A stretch of DNA of 7,279 bases from Methanobacteriota archaeon (GCA_023409695.1 JAEYQZ010000227.1:1-7279); one strand, 5' to 3'. Numbered from the stretch's first letter, positions 1 through 6,028 are shown. Notes: generated by a model from the sequence alone, not told the origin. Program-made: numbers and translations.

Positions 1-3
1 AGC

Positions 4-1203
4 ATGAAATTCAGGAATTTGATTATAAAAAACATATTTAGGAATAAATCAAGGAGTTTACTGGCAGTATTTGGAATTGCAATAGGCGTGGCTGCAGTGG
101 TAGGACTTGGTCTTGTAACAGACAACCTTTCTGCGTCCACTCAAAAAGCACTTACTGCCGGTGCTGCTGATTTTTCAGTAATATATGGAACTAGCAGTGG
201 AGAAGGCGGACCTCCAGGAGGTTTTGGTAGCCAGCAGTTAATTAACGAAACTAAAGTTACTGAGATCCAGCAAATAGCAGGAGTTGGTAATGCAACAGGA
301 GTTTTACGAACAAATATCGACCTGAGCGATAACAGCACCAATGAAAGTAGCAGTAATAGTACAAGTGAATCTGCAGGGCCTCAAGAAAACTTCAAAATGA
401 ACATGTATAGCGTAATAGGAATTGACAGCAGTGATCTGAGCATGGACGACATCGTTATAACCAATGGTACTACCTACAGTAACGGAAATGAAGTAATAAT
501 AGGCAAAAGCGCTGCTGGAAGGTTGAATAAAAGCATAGGCGATACTTTAAACATATCCAATCAAACTTTCAAAATTGTAGGGACCTATGAAACAGGCAAC
601 TTCATGGACGACCAGGGCGTGGTTATGTCGCTTTCAAAACTCCAAAATCTCACTGGAGACACTGGTGAAGTTTCATTAATCCTGGTTAAAGCATCAGATG
701 GCACAAGTGCCACAGATCTGGCAAATACCATTGAACAGAAATATTCAAATGAATTATCGACATCAACATCATTATCAGGAATGGACAGGATGAACAACGG
801 GCTTGATGTTATCAACTCAGGTTCATGGGCAGTTTCACTACTTGCAGTCTTAGTTGGAGGAATAGTAGTTGTTGTTACCATGATGAAAGCAGTATCCGAA
901 AGAACACGAGAAATAGGAGTGCTTAGAGCTATTGGATGGACCAAACAGAGAATAATGACAATGATACTGGGAGAGTCTCTGGTCCTGTCAGTAATAGCTA
1001 TTGTGGTAGGTCTGGTTGTCGGAATAGGTGTAGTAGAGATTATATCTGCCACCCATCTCATGAGGGGAATTGAACCTGCATTTTCGGCATACCTGCTGCT
1101 TAAAGGAATTGGAGTTGCACTATTCTTAGGTTTAGTAGGAGGAATTTATCCAGCTTACAGGGCAAGCAAACTAGCACCAACGGAGGCACTGCGCTATGAA
1201 TAA
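4..1203 (+). CDS. ABC transporter permease, MacB/FtsX family (cassette 1)
   Basis: Membrane subunit (399 aa) of a type VII ABC complex. One helix lies near the N-terminus (about residues 18-38). A large extracytoplasmic MacB-type domain follows (about 45-270), then three C-terminal FtsX helices (about 274-296, 320-347, 363-384). The coupling segment SERTREIGVLRAIGW (298-312) and the C-terminal motif APTEALRYE are family signatures. The ATG at position 4 aligns residue for residue with the start of the paralogue at 4895, so the gene looks complete, but its promoter and SD lie outside the window. Compared with the paralogue it has about 6 extra Gly/Pro-rich residues near 64-78 and about 20 extra Ser/Asn-rich residues near 108-130. 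The latter carry several N-x-S/T sequons and could be a glycosylated loop. The usual GGVGVINTM stretch is replaced by GGIVVVVTM. It overlaps its ATPase gene by 8 nt. The substrate is unknown. Confidence 0.93.
   Translation: MKFRNLIIKNIFRNKSRSLLAVFGIAIGVAAVVGLGLVTDNLSASTQKALTAGAADFSVIYGTSSGEGGPPGGFGSQQLINETKVTEIQQIAGVGNATGVLRTNIDLSDNSTNESSSNSTSESAGPQENFKMNMYSVIGIDSSDLSMDDIVITNGTTYSNGNEVIIGKSAAGRLNKSIGDTLNISNQTFKIVGTYETGNFMDDQGVVMSLSKLQNLTGDTGEVSLILVKASDGTSATDLANTIEQKYSNELSTSTSLSGMDRMNNGLDVINSGSWAVSLLAVLVGGIVVVVTMMKAVSERTREIGVLRAIGWTKQRIMTMILGESLVLSVIAIVVGLVVGIGVVEIISATHLMRGIEPAFSAYLLLKGIGVALFLGLVGGIYPAYRASKLAPTEALRYE
1182..1186 (+). promoter_or_regulatory. SD for ATPase gene, inside permease coding sequence (cassette 1)
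   Basis: GGAGG lies 9 nt before the ATG at 1196, inside codons for Thr-Glu-Ala of the permease's APTEALRYE ending. The permease stop (1201-1203) falls just after the ATPase start, so the two genes are probably translationally coupled. The second cassette has the same arrangement at 6007. Confidence 0.75.
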
Positions 1204-1879
1204 TATAAACGTCATTGAAATCAAAGATCTCAAAAAAAGCTACGAAGATGGACAGATAATGGCGCTGAATGGCATAGATCTTCAAATTAAAGAAGGAGAA
1301 TTTGTTTCCATTATAGGGCCGTCAGGTTCCGGAAAATCAACTCTCCTCAACATGATTGGAGCACTTGATAATCCAGATGAAGGCAGCATAAGCGTAGCAG
1401 GTACTGATTTAACTCGAAATGAAGATTTAAGTAAGTTCCGATCAGATGAAATTGGCTTTGTGTTCCAGCTGCATAACCTGATCCCAAACCTTACAGTGTT
1501 TGAGAATGTTCAGATTCCCCTGATTGAAACCCCTCTTTCAGACGAACAGATGGAAAAGCGAGCTTTAGAACTTTTAAAATCAGTAAATCTCGAAAATAAA
1601 ATCAACCAGAAACCTACAAAGCTTTCAGGTGGTGAAAGACAGAGAGTTGCAATAGCAAGAGCTCTTGTCAATCATCCATCTATCATTTTAGCAGACGAAC
1701 CAACTGGATCCTTAGATTCAAAAACACAGAACGTTATTCTGGATCTACTTAAAGATATCCACAAAAAAGAGAATGTGACCTTAATTATAGTAACACACTC
1801 CCCATATGTGGCAAATATGGCTGATAGAGTTATAACAGTACTGGATGGTGAAATCAAGGATGAAAAAGGGCATGTTTAA
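1196..1879 (+). CDS. ABC transporter ATP-binding protein, LolD/MacB type (cassette 1)
   Basis: Cytoplasmic ATPase (227 aa, normal length for the LolD/MacB/FtsE group) that powers the permease encoded just upstream. The full set of nucleotide-binding motifs is present: Walker A GPSGSGKST at 41-49, Q-loop Gln91 in VFQLHNLIPNLT, signature LSGGERQR at 143-150, Walker B IILADEPTG at 163-171 with Glu168, D-loop SLD at 172-174, and switch His201. The residue after the switch His is Ser, where most relatives and the paralogue here have Glu or Asp. The start is fixed by the SD at 1182 and by alignment with the paralogue at 6021. A 35-nt stretch near 1459-1493 is identical in both ATPase genes, pointing to recent duplication or gene conversion. 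Lol lipoprotein transport itself is not expected in archaea, so the name describes the family only. Confidence 0.95.
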   Translation: MNNINVIEIKDLKKSYEDGQIMALNGIDLQIKEGEFVSIIGPSGSGKSTLLNMIGALDNPDEGSISVAGTDLTRNEDLSKFRSDEIGFVFQLHNLIPNLTVFENVQIPLIETPLSDEQMEKRALELLKSVNLENKINQKPTKLSGGERQRVAIARALVNHPSIILADEPTGSLDSKTQNVILDLLKDIHKKENVTLIIVTHSPYVANMADRVITVLDGEIKDEKGHV

Positions 1880-1883
1880 TATA

Positions 1884-1929
1884 GGAAAGCGGCGGGCGGT
1901 TCATCTCCGTATTGGGTGGGAGACTTTCC
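1884..1929 (+). other. Structured element A downstream of ATPase gene (terminator or RNA motif)
   Basis: It begins 4 nt after the ATPase stop. GGAAAG (1884-1889) pairs with CTTTCC (1924-1929). The enclosed part holds GGCGGG (1891-1896), CATCTCC (1902-1908) and GGTGGGA (1915-1921). The same order of motifs inside a closing stem occurs after the second ATPase gene (6716-6838). No oligo-T tract follows directly, so a simple intrinsic terminator is not obvious. A 3' UTR structure, an RNA-processing site or a small repeat element are alternatives. The G-runs could in principle form a two-tier quadruplex. Confidence 0.45.
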
Positions 1930-2043
1930 AAACATATCTAAGAAGGTGATATCAAGAAACGAAAGTAATGAATGTATTTTTGTGTGATAATTTAAGTTTC
2001 TGTAATGCATTCCAACACATAAAATAGCTACAACAGAGGGCAA

Positions 2044-2051
2044 TATTTAAA
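2044..2051 (+). promoter_or_regulatory. Candidate archaeal TATA box for the RNA at 2073
   Basis: TATTTAAA is centred about 26 nt upstream of the first hairpin base at 2073, the usual archaeal TATA-to-start distance. The bases before it are not a convincing purine-rich BRE, so this is tentative. Confidence 0.3.
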
Positions 2052-2072
2052 AAACTAAAAACTGAATCTTAA

Positions 2073-2247
2073 TTGCAGGGCTGGTGGGAACCCTACAATA
2101 TCCATAAATCATTTAATGTTTCTCCTATGCGAGGCCATGCCTCTTTTAGTCCCCTTTTAACCATAAGAGACTATTGAATGTTGATTGTCCTACACTTTGT
2201 TGGTCCATTCGTAGGGCAATAGGGAGGGTGCCTTCTTTTAATTTTTT
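2073..2247 (+). ncRNA. Candidate structured non-coding RNA, unidentified
   Basis: No open reading frame is supported here, but the stretch looks like a small transcription unit. Hairpin 1 pairs TTGCAGGG (2073-2080) with CCCTACAA (2091-2098), with one C-A mismatch and a loop containing GGTGGGAA. Hairpin 2 is GAGGC/GCCTC (2131-2143). Hairpin 3 pairs ATTGTCCTAC (2184-2193) with GTAGGGCAAT (2211-2220) through ten pairs including one G-U wobble. A T-rich tract ending in TTTTTT (2242-2247) could be the archaeal terminator. I do not recognise it as tRNA, 5S, SRP RNA, RNase P RNA or a box C/D RNA. It could also be a decayed mobile element or a leader for the regulator operon at 2428. Confidence 0.35.
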
Positions 2248-2427
2248 AAAAATATAATTTCAAATTTCTTTTTTTAAGTAACTGATTAACTGAAATAATC
2301 TACTTTTAAAATTTAACCATACTGCACAATCCAGTTATTATTTATTAATTAAAAGTAAAATAATTTAAAGGAATTAAACCAGAATATCTTAAAAAATCAT
2401 TTCAAATAATGCAAACAGGGATAAATT
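2248..2427. other. AT-rich upstream region of the regulator operon
   Basis: No gene is seen. The region holds a second T7 tract (2269-2275), a direct repeat of TAACTG (2279-2284 and 2287-2292), and a 7-bp inverted repeat ATTATTT/AAATAAT (2337-2343 with 2358-2364). The inverted repeat could be an operator for the autoregulated winged-helix gene, but in DNA this AT-rich such repeats arise by chance. No single TATA box stands out. Confidence 0.3.
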
Positions 2428-2721
2428 ATGAAAAAAGTGCTTTGGTGGTTAATCCTTGGTACGAGGGGAGGAATAAATCGTGCCAAAATTATTAAAAAAT
2501 TAAAGGAACGACCCTATAACGCACATCAACTTGCTGAAGAACTGAATGTCAATTATAGAACCATTAGGCATCATATAAAAATTTTAGAAGATAGTGAAGT
2601 TGTTAAATCCGCCGGAGAAAAATACGGTAAGATGTATTTCCTCTCGGAGAATATGGAAAAAAATTACAGTGATTTTGAAACCATCTGGAGACAAGTACAA
2701 GATGGGAAAAAAGATAATTAG
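2428..2721 (+). CDS. Winged helix-turn-helix transcriptional regulator (ArsR-like)
   Basis: A 97-aa single-domain DNA-binding protein. After WWLILGTRGGINRAKI comes the winged-helix core: a helix near 14-27, a helix at about 31-40 (NAHQLAEELN), the recognition helix at about 41-54 (VNYRTIRHHIKIL), and a beta wing at about 58-72 (VVKSAGEKYGKMYFL). The LGTRGG start and RTIRHH recognition helix are typical of small winged-helix regulators in methanogenic archaea. No metal-binding cysteines are present, so ArsR here refers only to the fold. The ATG follows AGGGAT (2417-2422), a weak SD that recurs before the next gene. It lies 15 nt upstream of a small membrane protein gene, suggesting a co-transcribed pair. 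Whether it controls itself, the neighbouring ABC cassettes or the divergent genes cannot be told from sequence. Confidence 0.88.
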   Translation: MKKVLWWLILGTRGGINRAKIIKKLKERPYNAHQLAEELNVNYRTIRHHIKILEDSEVVKSAGEKYGKMYFLSENMEKNYSDFETIWRQVQDGKKDN

Positions 2722-2736
2722 TTTATAGGGATTAAA

Positions 2737-3033
2737 ATGGCATTAGAACTATTTGGGTTTACATTAATTAAAACGGCTGCTGTTGGTATAGAGATAGCAA
2801 ATGTTGGCCTCTTGTCAGGATTGCTTTATCTTTATGTTAAAAGCTACAGGCAGATAAAGATTGGATTTACAATAGGACTTATACTATTTGCCTCCGTTCT
2901 TTTAATCAGAAGCATTTTAACCATTGTACTTTTAATTATGGCCAGCGACATGTTAACAGGTAGACAAGCATTGGTAGGTGGTTTTATAGAATTTATAGCA
3001 CTTGCTATACTGTTAAAGATTTCCAATCTTTAA
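2737..3033 (+). CDS. Small membrane protein, three predicted helices, function unknown
   Basis: A 98-aa very hydrophobic protein with helices at about 10-34, 42-69 and 77-95 joined by short basic or polar turns (KSYRQIK, DMLTGRQ). Two acidic residues, Glu19 and Glu85, fall inside the predicted helices. That is unusual in a simple anchor and could matter for function. The start follows AGGGAT (2727-2732) by 4 nt. The gene sits 15 nt after the winged-helix gene and is probably co-transcribed. Regulator plus small multi-helix membrane protein is a recurring arrangement in archaea, and the membrane protein may sense a signal or hold the regulator at the membrane, which is inference. I recognise no catalytic motif or named family with certainty. 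Confidence 0.78.
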   Translation: MALELFGFTLIKTAAVGIEIANVGLLSGLLYLYVKSYRQIKIGFTIGLILFASVLLIRSILTIVLLIMASDMLTGRQALVGGFIEFIALAILLKISNL

Positions 3034-3069
3034 CTGCCCGAAAAATCAGAGATTTTTCGACGGCTGTTA
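3031..3069 (+). terminator. Two-part hairpin starting at the stop codon of the membrane protein gene
   Basis: Inner stem CGAAAAATC (3039-3047) pairs with GATTTTTCG (3051-3059) around an AGA loop. Outer stem TAACTGCC (3031-3038) pairs with GGCTGTTA (3062-3069) with one T-T mismatch. The outer stem includes the TAA stop. It probably ends or stabilises the two-gene transcript. No long T tract follows. Confidence 0.55.
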
Positions 3070-3205
3070 AAAATTACATGGGACTATTAAAAGCCCATTT
3101 ACAAAGTCTAAGATTATATATTAGAATAAATTCTCTAAATTAATGGTTTTAGCCCGGCAATTGCGAAAAAGTCCAGGGAAATAATTATTTCAAAGTTGAA
3201 AATTC

Positions 3206-3212
3206 AAAAAAA
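3206..3212 (-). terminator. Oligo-T terminator for the transglutaminase-like gene
   Basis: Read on the minus strand this is T7, about 21 nt past the stop codon at 3234. Oligo-T tracts act as intrinsic terminators in archaea. A short inverted repeat TTTCAA/TTGAAA (3188-3201) lies just beyond it. Confidence 0.4.
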
Positions 3213-3233
3213 TAGGAGGGCAAATAGCTTTAC

Positions 3234-4172
3234 CTAAAAAGGCAGCGAAGCATATTTACCATATGTTTTTGCGGTTGCAGTATTCCAATTATTTACAACC
3301 CCAAATGAGTTTCTATAACTGGTTGCATCTGCTTTATACCACTTACCATTTACATATACCTCAGCCCAGACATGGCCGTACCAGCTGCCGCTTGAAAATT
3401 TACAGTAACCATGTACATATCGAGCAGGTATTCCTGAAGCCCTTGTAAGAGCAACTAGTAAATGAGCAGTATCACAACAGTTTCCTGTCTTTTTAGAAAG
3501 AGTACCTTTAGCTCCATACTTAGTATTATAATAGAAGGAATATCCTATTTTATCCCTTACATAGTTATATACAGCTACAGCTTTGGCATAACTAGATGTT
3601 TTACCGCTTGTAATTGATTTAGCCTTTGATTTTATGGTAGTACTGGTTGACTGACAATTAGTTGTGGCTTTCGTATATTTTGTTAATGAACTAGATGTGC
3701 TAGAATTAGATGAGCTCGTATTGGTTTTTGTGCTAGAATTACTGGATGTAATAGATGAGCTAACGCTACTTGAGCTAGATTTAGTTATACTAGATGTTGT
3801 AACTTTTTTGTATGTTACCACCCATTTATACTTCCACTTGTATTTCAACTTGTATTTCCAAGTATATTTCCACTTGTATTCCCACTTACCGTGGTACTTG
3901 TACCATGACTTATACCAAGATTTATACCATGACTTATACCAATATTTGTACTTTACTTTTGTATAGACCTTTTTGTATACAGTGCTAGCCGCATTTACCT
4001 GTACTCCAATCGATTTTTGAGTTTCTGCAACCGAAACTCCATTTACATTATTTGAATCATCAATAATAGTCGTTTGTGATTCGTCTAAATAACTTAACCC
4101 ATTTGAAATGGGCAAAACGCATATTGCTAACGCTAACAGGCCAGCAAATGCAAAACGCGAATATCGCTTAAT
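3234..4172 (-). CDS. Secreted transglutaminase-like protein with Trp/Tyr/Lys repeats, apparent ATT start
   Basis: The frame encodes 312 aa if read from ATT at 4172-4170. Residues 1-28 look like a signal peptide: basic KRYSR, then a hydrophobic run through AGLLALAICVLP. Residues about 66-120 are tandem WYKS and KWKY-type repeats. About 126-165 is a Ser/Thr/Asn linker. About 174-304 is a transglutaminase-like domain with TGNCCDTAH (probable catalytic Cys232), GHVWAEVYV (His267) and KADAT (Asp282), plus the family stretch ASGIPARYVHGY. Transglutaminase-fold cysteine peptidases include the pseudomurein endoisopeptidases PeiW and PeiP. Here the aromatic-basic repeats take the place a wall-binding domain would have. 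Cell-wall peptide cleavage or cross-linking outside the cell is a reasonable inference. The first conventional start, TTG at 4115, would cut through the signal peptide and has no SD, while GGAGG sits 7 nt before the ATT. The gene runs against its neighbours and is probably monocistronic. Confidence 0.85.
   Translation of the reverse strand: MKRYSRFAFAGLLALAICVLPISNGLSYLDESQTTIIDDSNNVNGVSVAETQKSIGVQVNAASTVYKKVYTKVKYKYWYKSWYKSWYKSWYKYHGKWEYKWKYTWKYKLKYKWKYKWVVTYKKVTTSSITKSSSSSVSSSITSSNSSTKTNTSSSNSSTSSSLTKYTKATTNCQSTSTTIKSKAKSITSGKTSSYAKAVAVYNYVRDKIGYSFYYNTKYGAKGTLSKKTGNCCDTAHLLVALTRASGIPARYVHGYCKFSSGSWYGHVWAEVYVNGKWYKADATSYRNSFGVVNNWNTATAKTYGKYASLPF
3816..3977 (-). repeat. Coding tandem repeats for the Trp/Tyr/Lys region
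   Basis: The cleanest part is four 12-nt units at 3901-3948 (plus-strand forms TACCATGACTTA, TACCAAGATTTA, TACCATGACTTA, TACCAATATTTG), each coding for a WYKS-type unit. The rest, down to 3816, encodes looser KWKY/KYKW units. All are in frame. Slippage or unequal recombination could change the copy number without breaking the frame. Confidence 0.8.
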
Positions 4173-4179
4173 TGTACCG

Positions 4180-4184
4180 CCTCC
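4180..4184 (-). promoter_or_regulatory. SD that points to an ATT start codon
   Basis: On the minus strand GGAGG is followed by 7 nt and then ATT-AAG-CGA, which opens the signal peptide. No ATG, GTG or TTG lies in frame between this SD and the TTG at 4115. The site is therefore the main evidence for the longer reading. Confidence 0.6.
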
Positions 4185-4295
4185 AAATGCCTGAAAATTT
4201 ACTACAAATATAATAAATTTTTCCGCAAATTTAATATATAGTTAGACTTACACCTTTAAATCAATTTTCAGACAGTATTATGTTCTAAAAAGAAG

Positions 4296-4305
4296 CATAT
4301 ATAAA
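4296..4305 (-). promoter_or_regulatory. Candidate TATA box of the transglutaminase-like gene
   Basis: Minus strand reads TTTATATATG, a close match to the archaeal TATA consensus, preceded by the A-rich CCAAAATA, which could serve as BRE. It would give a leader of about 100 nt. A second candidate, CTATATATTA at 4241-4232, would give a leader of about 40 nt. The sequence alone does not decide between them. Confidence 0.4.
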
Positions 4306-4818
4306 TATTTTGGTTCTAAATGACCATAAAAGATTTATAATAATTCTTTTATTGTTTTAAAAACGTATTAGAGGTATTTATCCTAAACATAAACCAATAT
4401 AAGCATTCAGTTACTTATTTAAGAAAATAAGGCCATAGCAAATGATATTTACATAAAAGGGAACATTTAAATATGTATTTACATTACATTACTCCCCTCA
4501 ATTAAATAAAGCATTATAATAGGCTATTTTTTCCAAAAAAAGGCATAATATTGCTATTCTCCATAATTAAGGCGTGTTTAAACTAAATTGTATCCCAATC
4601 ACAGACATTTGCATAATGAATCCTGAATTTAAACTAGTGAACACAGACTTAAGGCAATTTAAAAATAGACATGTAAATAAAAGCCACTTTTACACATATT
4701 TTAAATCTAAAAACCACCACACATGCCATAAAATACGTATTACATAAAATCAGTGCTTTTTATGTTAATTTATAAAATGATTTGTAAAAGATTTGTATAT
4801 AATTTACACCTAATTTTG
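4306..4818. other. AT-rich divergent intergenic region without a supported gene
   Basis: This is the middle of a 722-nt gap between the minus-strand transglutaminase-like gene and cassette 2. It is strongly AT-rich, with stops in most frames and no SD-preceded reading frame. One perfect 7-bp hairpin, CTTATTT/AAATAAG with an AAGA loop, lies at 4414-4431. Several TTTAAATA-like words (for example near 4466) could be minor promoters. I see no tRNA, CRISPR repeat or insertion-sequence end. Confidence 0.4.
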
Positions 4819-4836
4819 AAAAACTTATTTAAATAC
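4819..4836 (+). promoter_or_regulatory. Candidate BRE/TATA promoter of cassette 2
   Basis: GAAAAAC (4819-4825) followed by TTATTTAAATA has the usual archaeal BRE-TATA layout. Transcription would start near 4855-4860, giving a leader of about 35-40 nt that contains the SD at 4881. Confidence 0.5.
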
Positions 4837-4880
4837 TGGTTCTTAAAAAAATGGCTATTGCGTATTATAAAATTTCAGAC

Positions 4881-4885
4881 AGGAG
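4881..4885 (+). promoter_or_regulatory. SD of the cassette 2 permease
   Basis: AGGAG lies 9 nt before ATG 4895. It supports this start over the unrelated reading frame that begins at 4753 and crosses it. Confidence 0.65.
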
Positions 4886-4894
4886 TATTGAATC

Positions 4895-6028
4895 ATGAAT
4901 TACTTAGGATTAATTATAAAAAATCCATTCAGAAATAAAACAAGAACCTCCCTTGCAATTGTGGGTATTGCAATTGGGATTGCAACTATTGTGGCACTGG
5001 GCCTTGTCACCAGTGGCCTTCAGGCATCCACACAAACCACCCTTAAAGCAGGGGCAGCTGAAATTACAGTAACACATACCGGTTCTAACGATTTTGGATC
5101 AACGTCCGGCAGTATCAATGAAAGCCGTGTAACGAATATCCAAAATATAAGCGGTGTTAAAGAAACTGCAGGCATTTTAAGGGCCACAACTAATATAGAA
5201 AGTAGTTCAGGTAATGGTCTTTCTATAAGCGGTATAGAAAGCAGCAAGTTAAATCTCATGGGAGTAGACAATATAAATGGAACAATTTACTCAAATGGAA
5301 GTACAAATGAGATCATATTAGGTAAAACTGCCGCTGAAGACCTTAACAAATCAATTGGAGATAATATCACCATATTTAACAAAAACTTCAAAATCACAGG
5401 AATATATGAAACAGGGAGTTTCATACAGGATGCAGGAGCGTTTATGCCTTTGAATACTCTCCAGAATTTAACAAGTAACGACGGCAAAATCAGCACCATT
5501 GCAGTTAAGGTAACTGAAAATGCCAATGTCACAGAGGTAAGTCAGCACATTGAAGATACTTATCCTAACGAATTATCAACAGTAACCGCAGCAGATCAAG
5601 CAGGCAGAATAAACGATGCACTAGGAGCCATTAATACAGCCACATGGGCAATTTCACTTCTCGCAATAGTTATTGGAGGAGTTGGAGTTATAAATACTAT
5701 GATAATGTCAGTATACGAGAGGACCCGTGAAATTGGAGTTCTAAAGGCTGTGGGATGGAGAGGTAGAAGAATACTTGGTATGATATTAGGTGAATCAATT
5801 GTACTTACCATAATGGCTGCCATAGTTGGTACCATACTAGGTGTTGTGGGCGTTGAAGTCCTTCTATCATATTCAGCAACATTTGGAACAATGATTAAGC
5901 CAGTATTCTCACCTGAACTGTTCTTAAGAGCATTCGGGATTGCATTCCTTGTAGGAATAATTGGAGGAATTTATCCAGCTTACAGAGCAAGCAGATTAGC
6001 ACCAACGGAGGCACTGCGCTATGAGTAA
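4895..6028 (+). CDS. ABC transporter permease, MacB/FtsX family (cassette 2)
   Basis: A 377-aa paralogue of the permease at 4-1203, with the same architecture. One helix is at about 18-38, followed by a large extracytoplasmic domain at about 45-248. Three C-terminal helices lie at about 251-272, 297-325 and 343-362. It keeps the family stretch GGVGVINTM (261-269), the coupling segment YERTREIGVLKAVGW (274-288) and the APTEALRYE ending. The extracytoplasmic domain lacks the Gly/Pro-rich and Ser/Asn-rich insertions of cassette 1 and is the most divergent part. The two transporters may therefore recognise different ligands while sharing a motor design. It is the closer of the two to the family norm. 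It overlaps its ATPase gene by 8 nt and has its own candidate promoter and SD, so it should be expressed separately from cassette 1. No membrane-fusion or outer-membrane partner is encoded nearby, as expected for an archaeon. Confidence 0.94.
   Translation: MNYLGLIIKNPFRNKTRTSLAIVGIAIGIATIVALGLVTSGLQASTQTTLKAGAAEITVTHTGSNDFGSTSGSINESRVTNIQNISGVKETAGILRATTNIESSSGNGLSISGIESSKLNLMGVDNINGTIYSNGSTNEIILGKTAAEDLNKSIGDNITIFNKNFKITGIYETGSFIQDAGAFMPLNTLQNLTSNDGKISTIAVKVTENANVTEVSQHIEDTYPNELSTVTAADQAGRINDALGAINTATWAISLLAIVIGGVGVINTMIMSVYERTREIGVLKAVGWRGRRILGMILGESIVLTIMAAIVGTILGVVGVEVLLSYSATFGTMIKPVFSPELFLRAFGIAFLVGIIGGIYPAYRASRLAPTEALRYE
6007..6011 (+). promoter_or_regulatory. SD for ATPase gene, inside permease coding sequence (cassette 2)
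   Basis: GGAGG with a 9-nt spacer to ATG 6021 sits within the Thr-Glu-Ala codons of APTEALRYE. The 28 nt from 5997 to 6024 are identical to 1172-1199 in cassette 1. Confidence 0.75.

Noticed and set aside
585..1061. A 158-aa minus-strand reading frame inside the cassette 1 permease
   Set aside because: It lies wholly antisense to a clear FtsX-type gene and shows no family motif. The minus-strand frames at 6065-6430 and 6947-7219 are rejected for the same reason.
2073..2247. Known RNA such as a fluoride riboswitch, SRP RNA or RNase P RNA
   Set aside because: The conserved sequence blocks I know for these families are not present, so the candidate RNA is left unnamed.
1880..2247. Insertion-sequence remnant
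   Set aside because: No transposase fragment, paired terminal inverted repeats or target-site duplication could be seen; the G-rich motifs alone are not enough.
3901..3948. Possible CRISPR or intergenic tandem array
   Set aside because: The 12-nt units are contiguous without spacers, are in frame, and encode the WYKS repeats of a secreted protein.
3664..3966. A 100-aa plus-strand reading frame opposite the transglutaminase-like gene
   Set aside because: It is the antisense of the Ser/Thr linker and Trp/Tyr/Lys repeats; its Leu/Val/Glu/Tyr periodicity is a by-product of those repeats.
4753..4938. A 61-aa plus-strand reading frame ahead of the cassette 2 permease
   Set aside because: It crosses the well-supported permease start at 4895, covers the candidate promoter, has no SD, and its composition is what AT-rich non-coding DNA gives.
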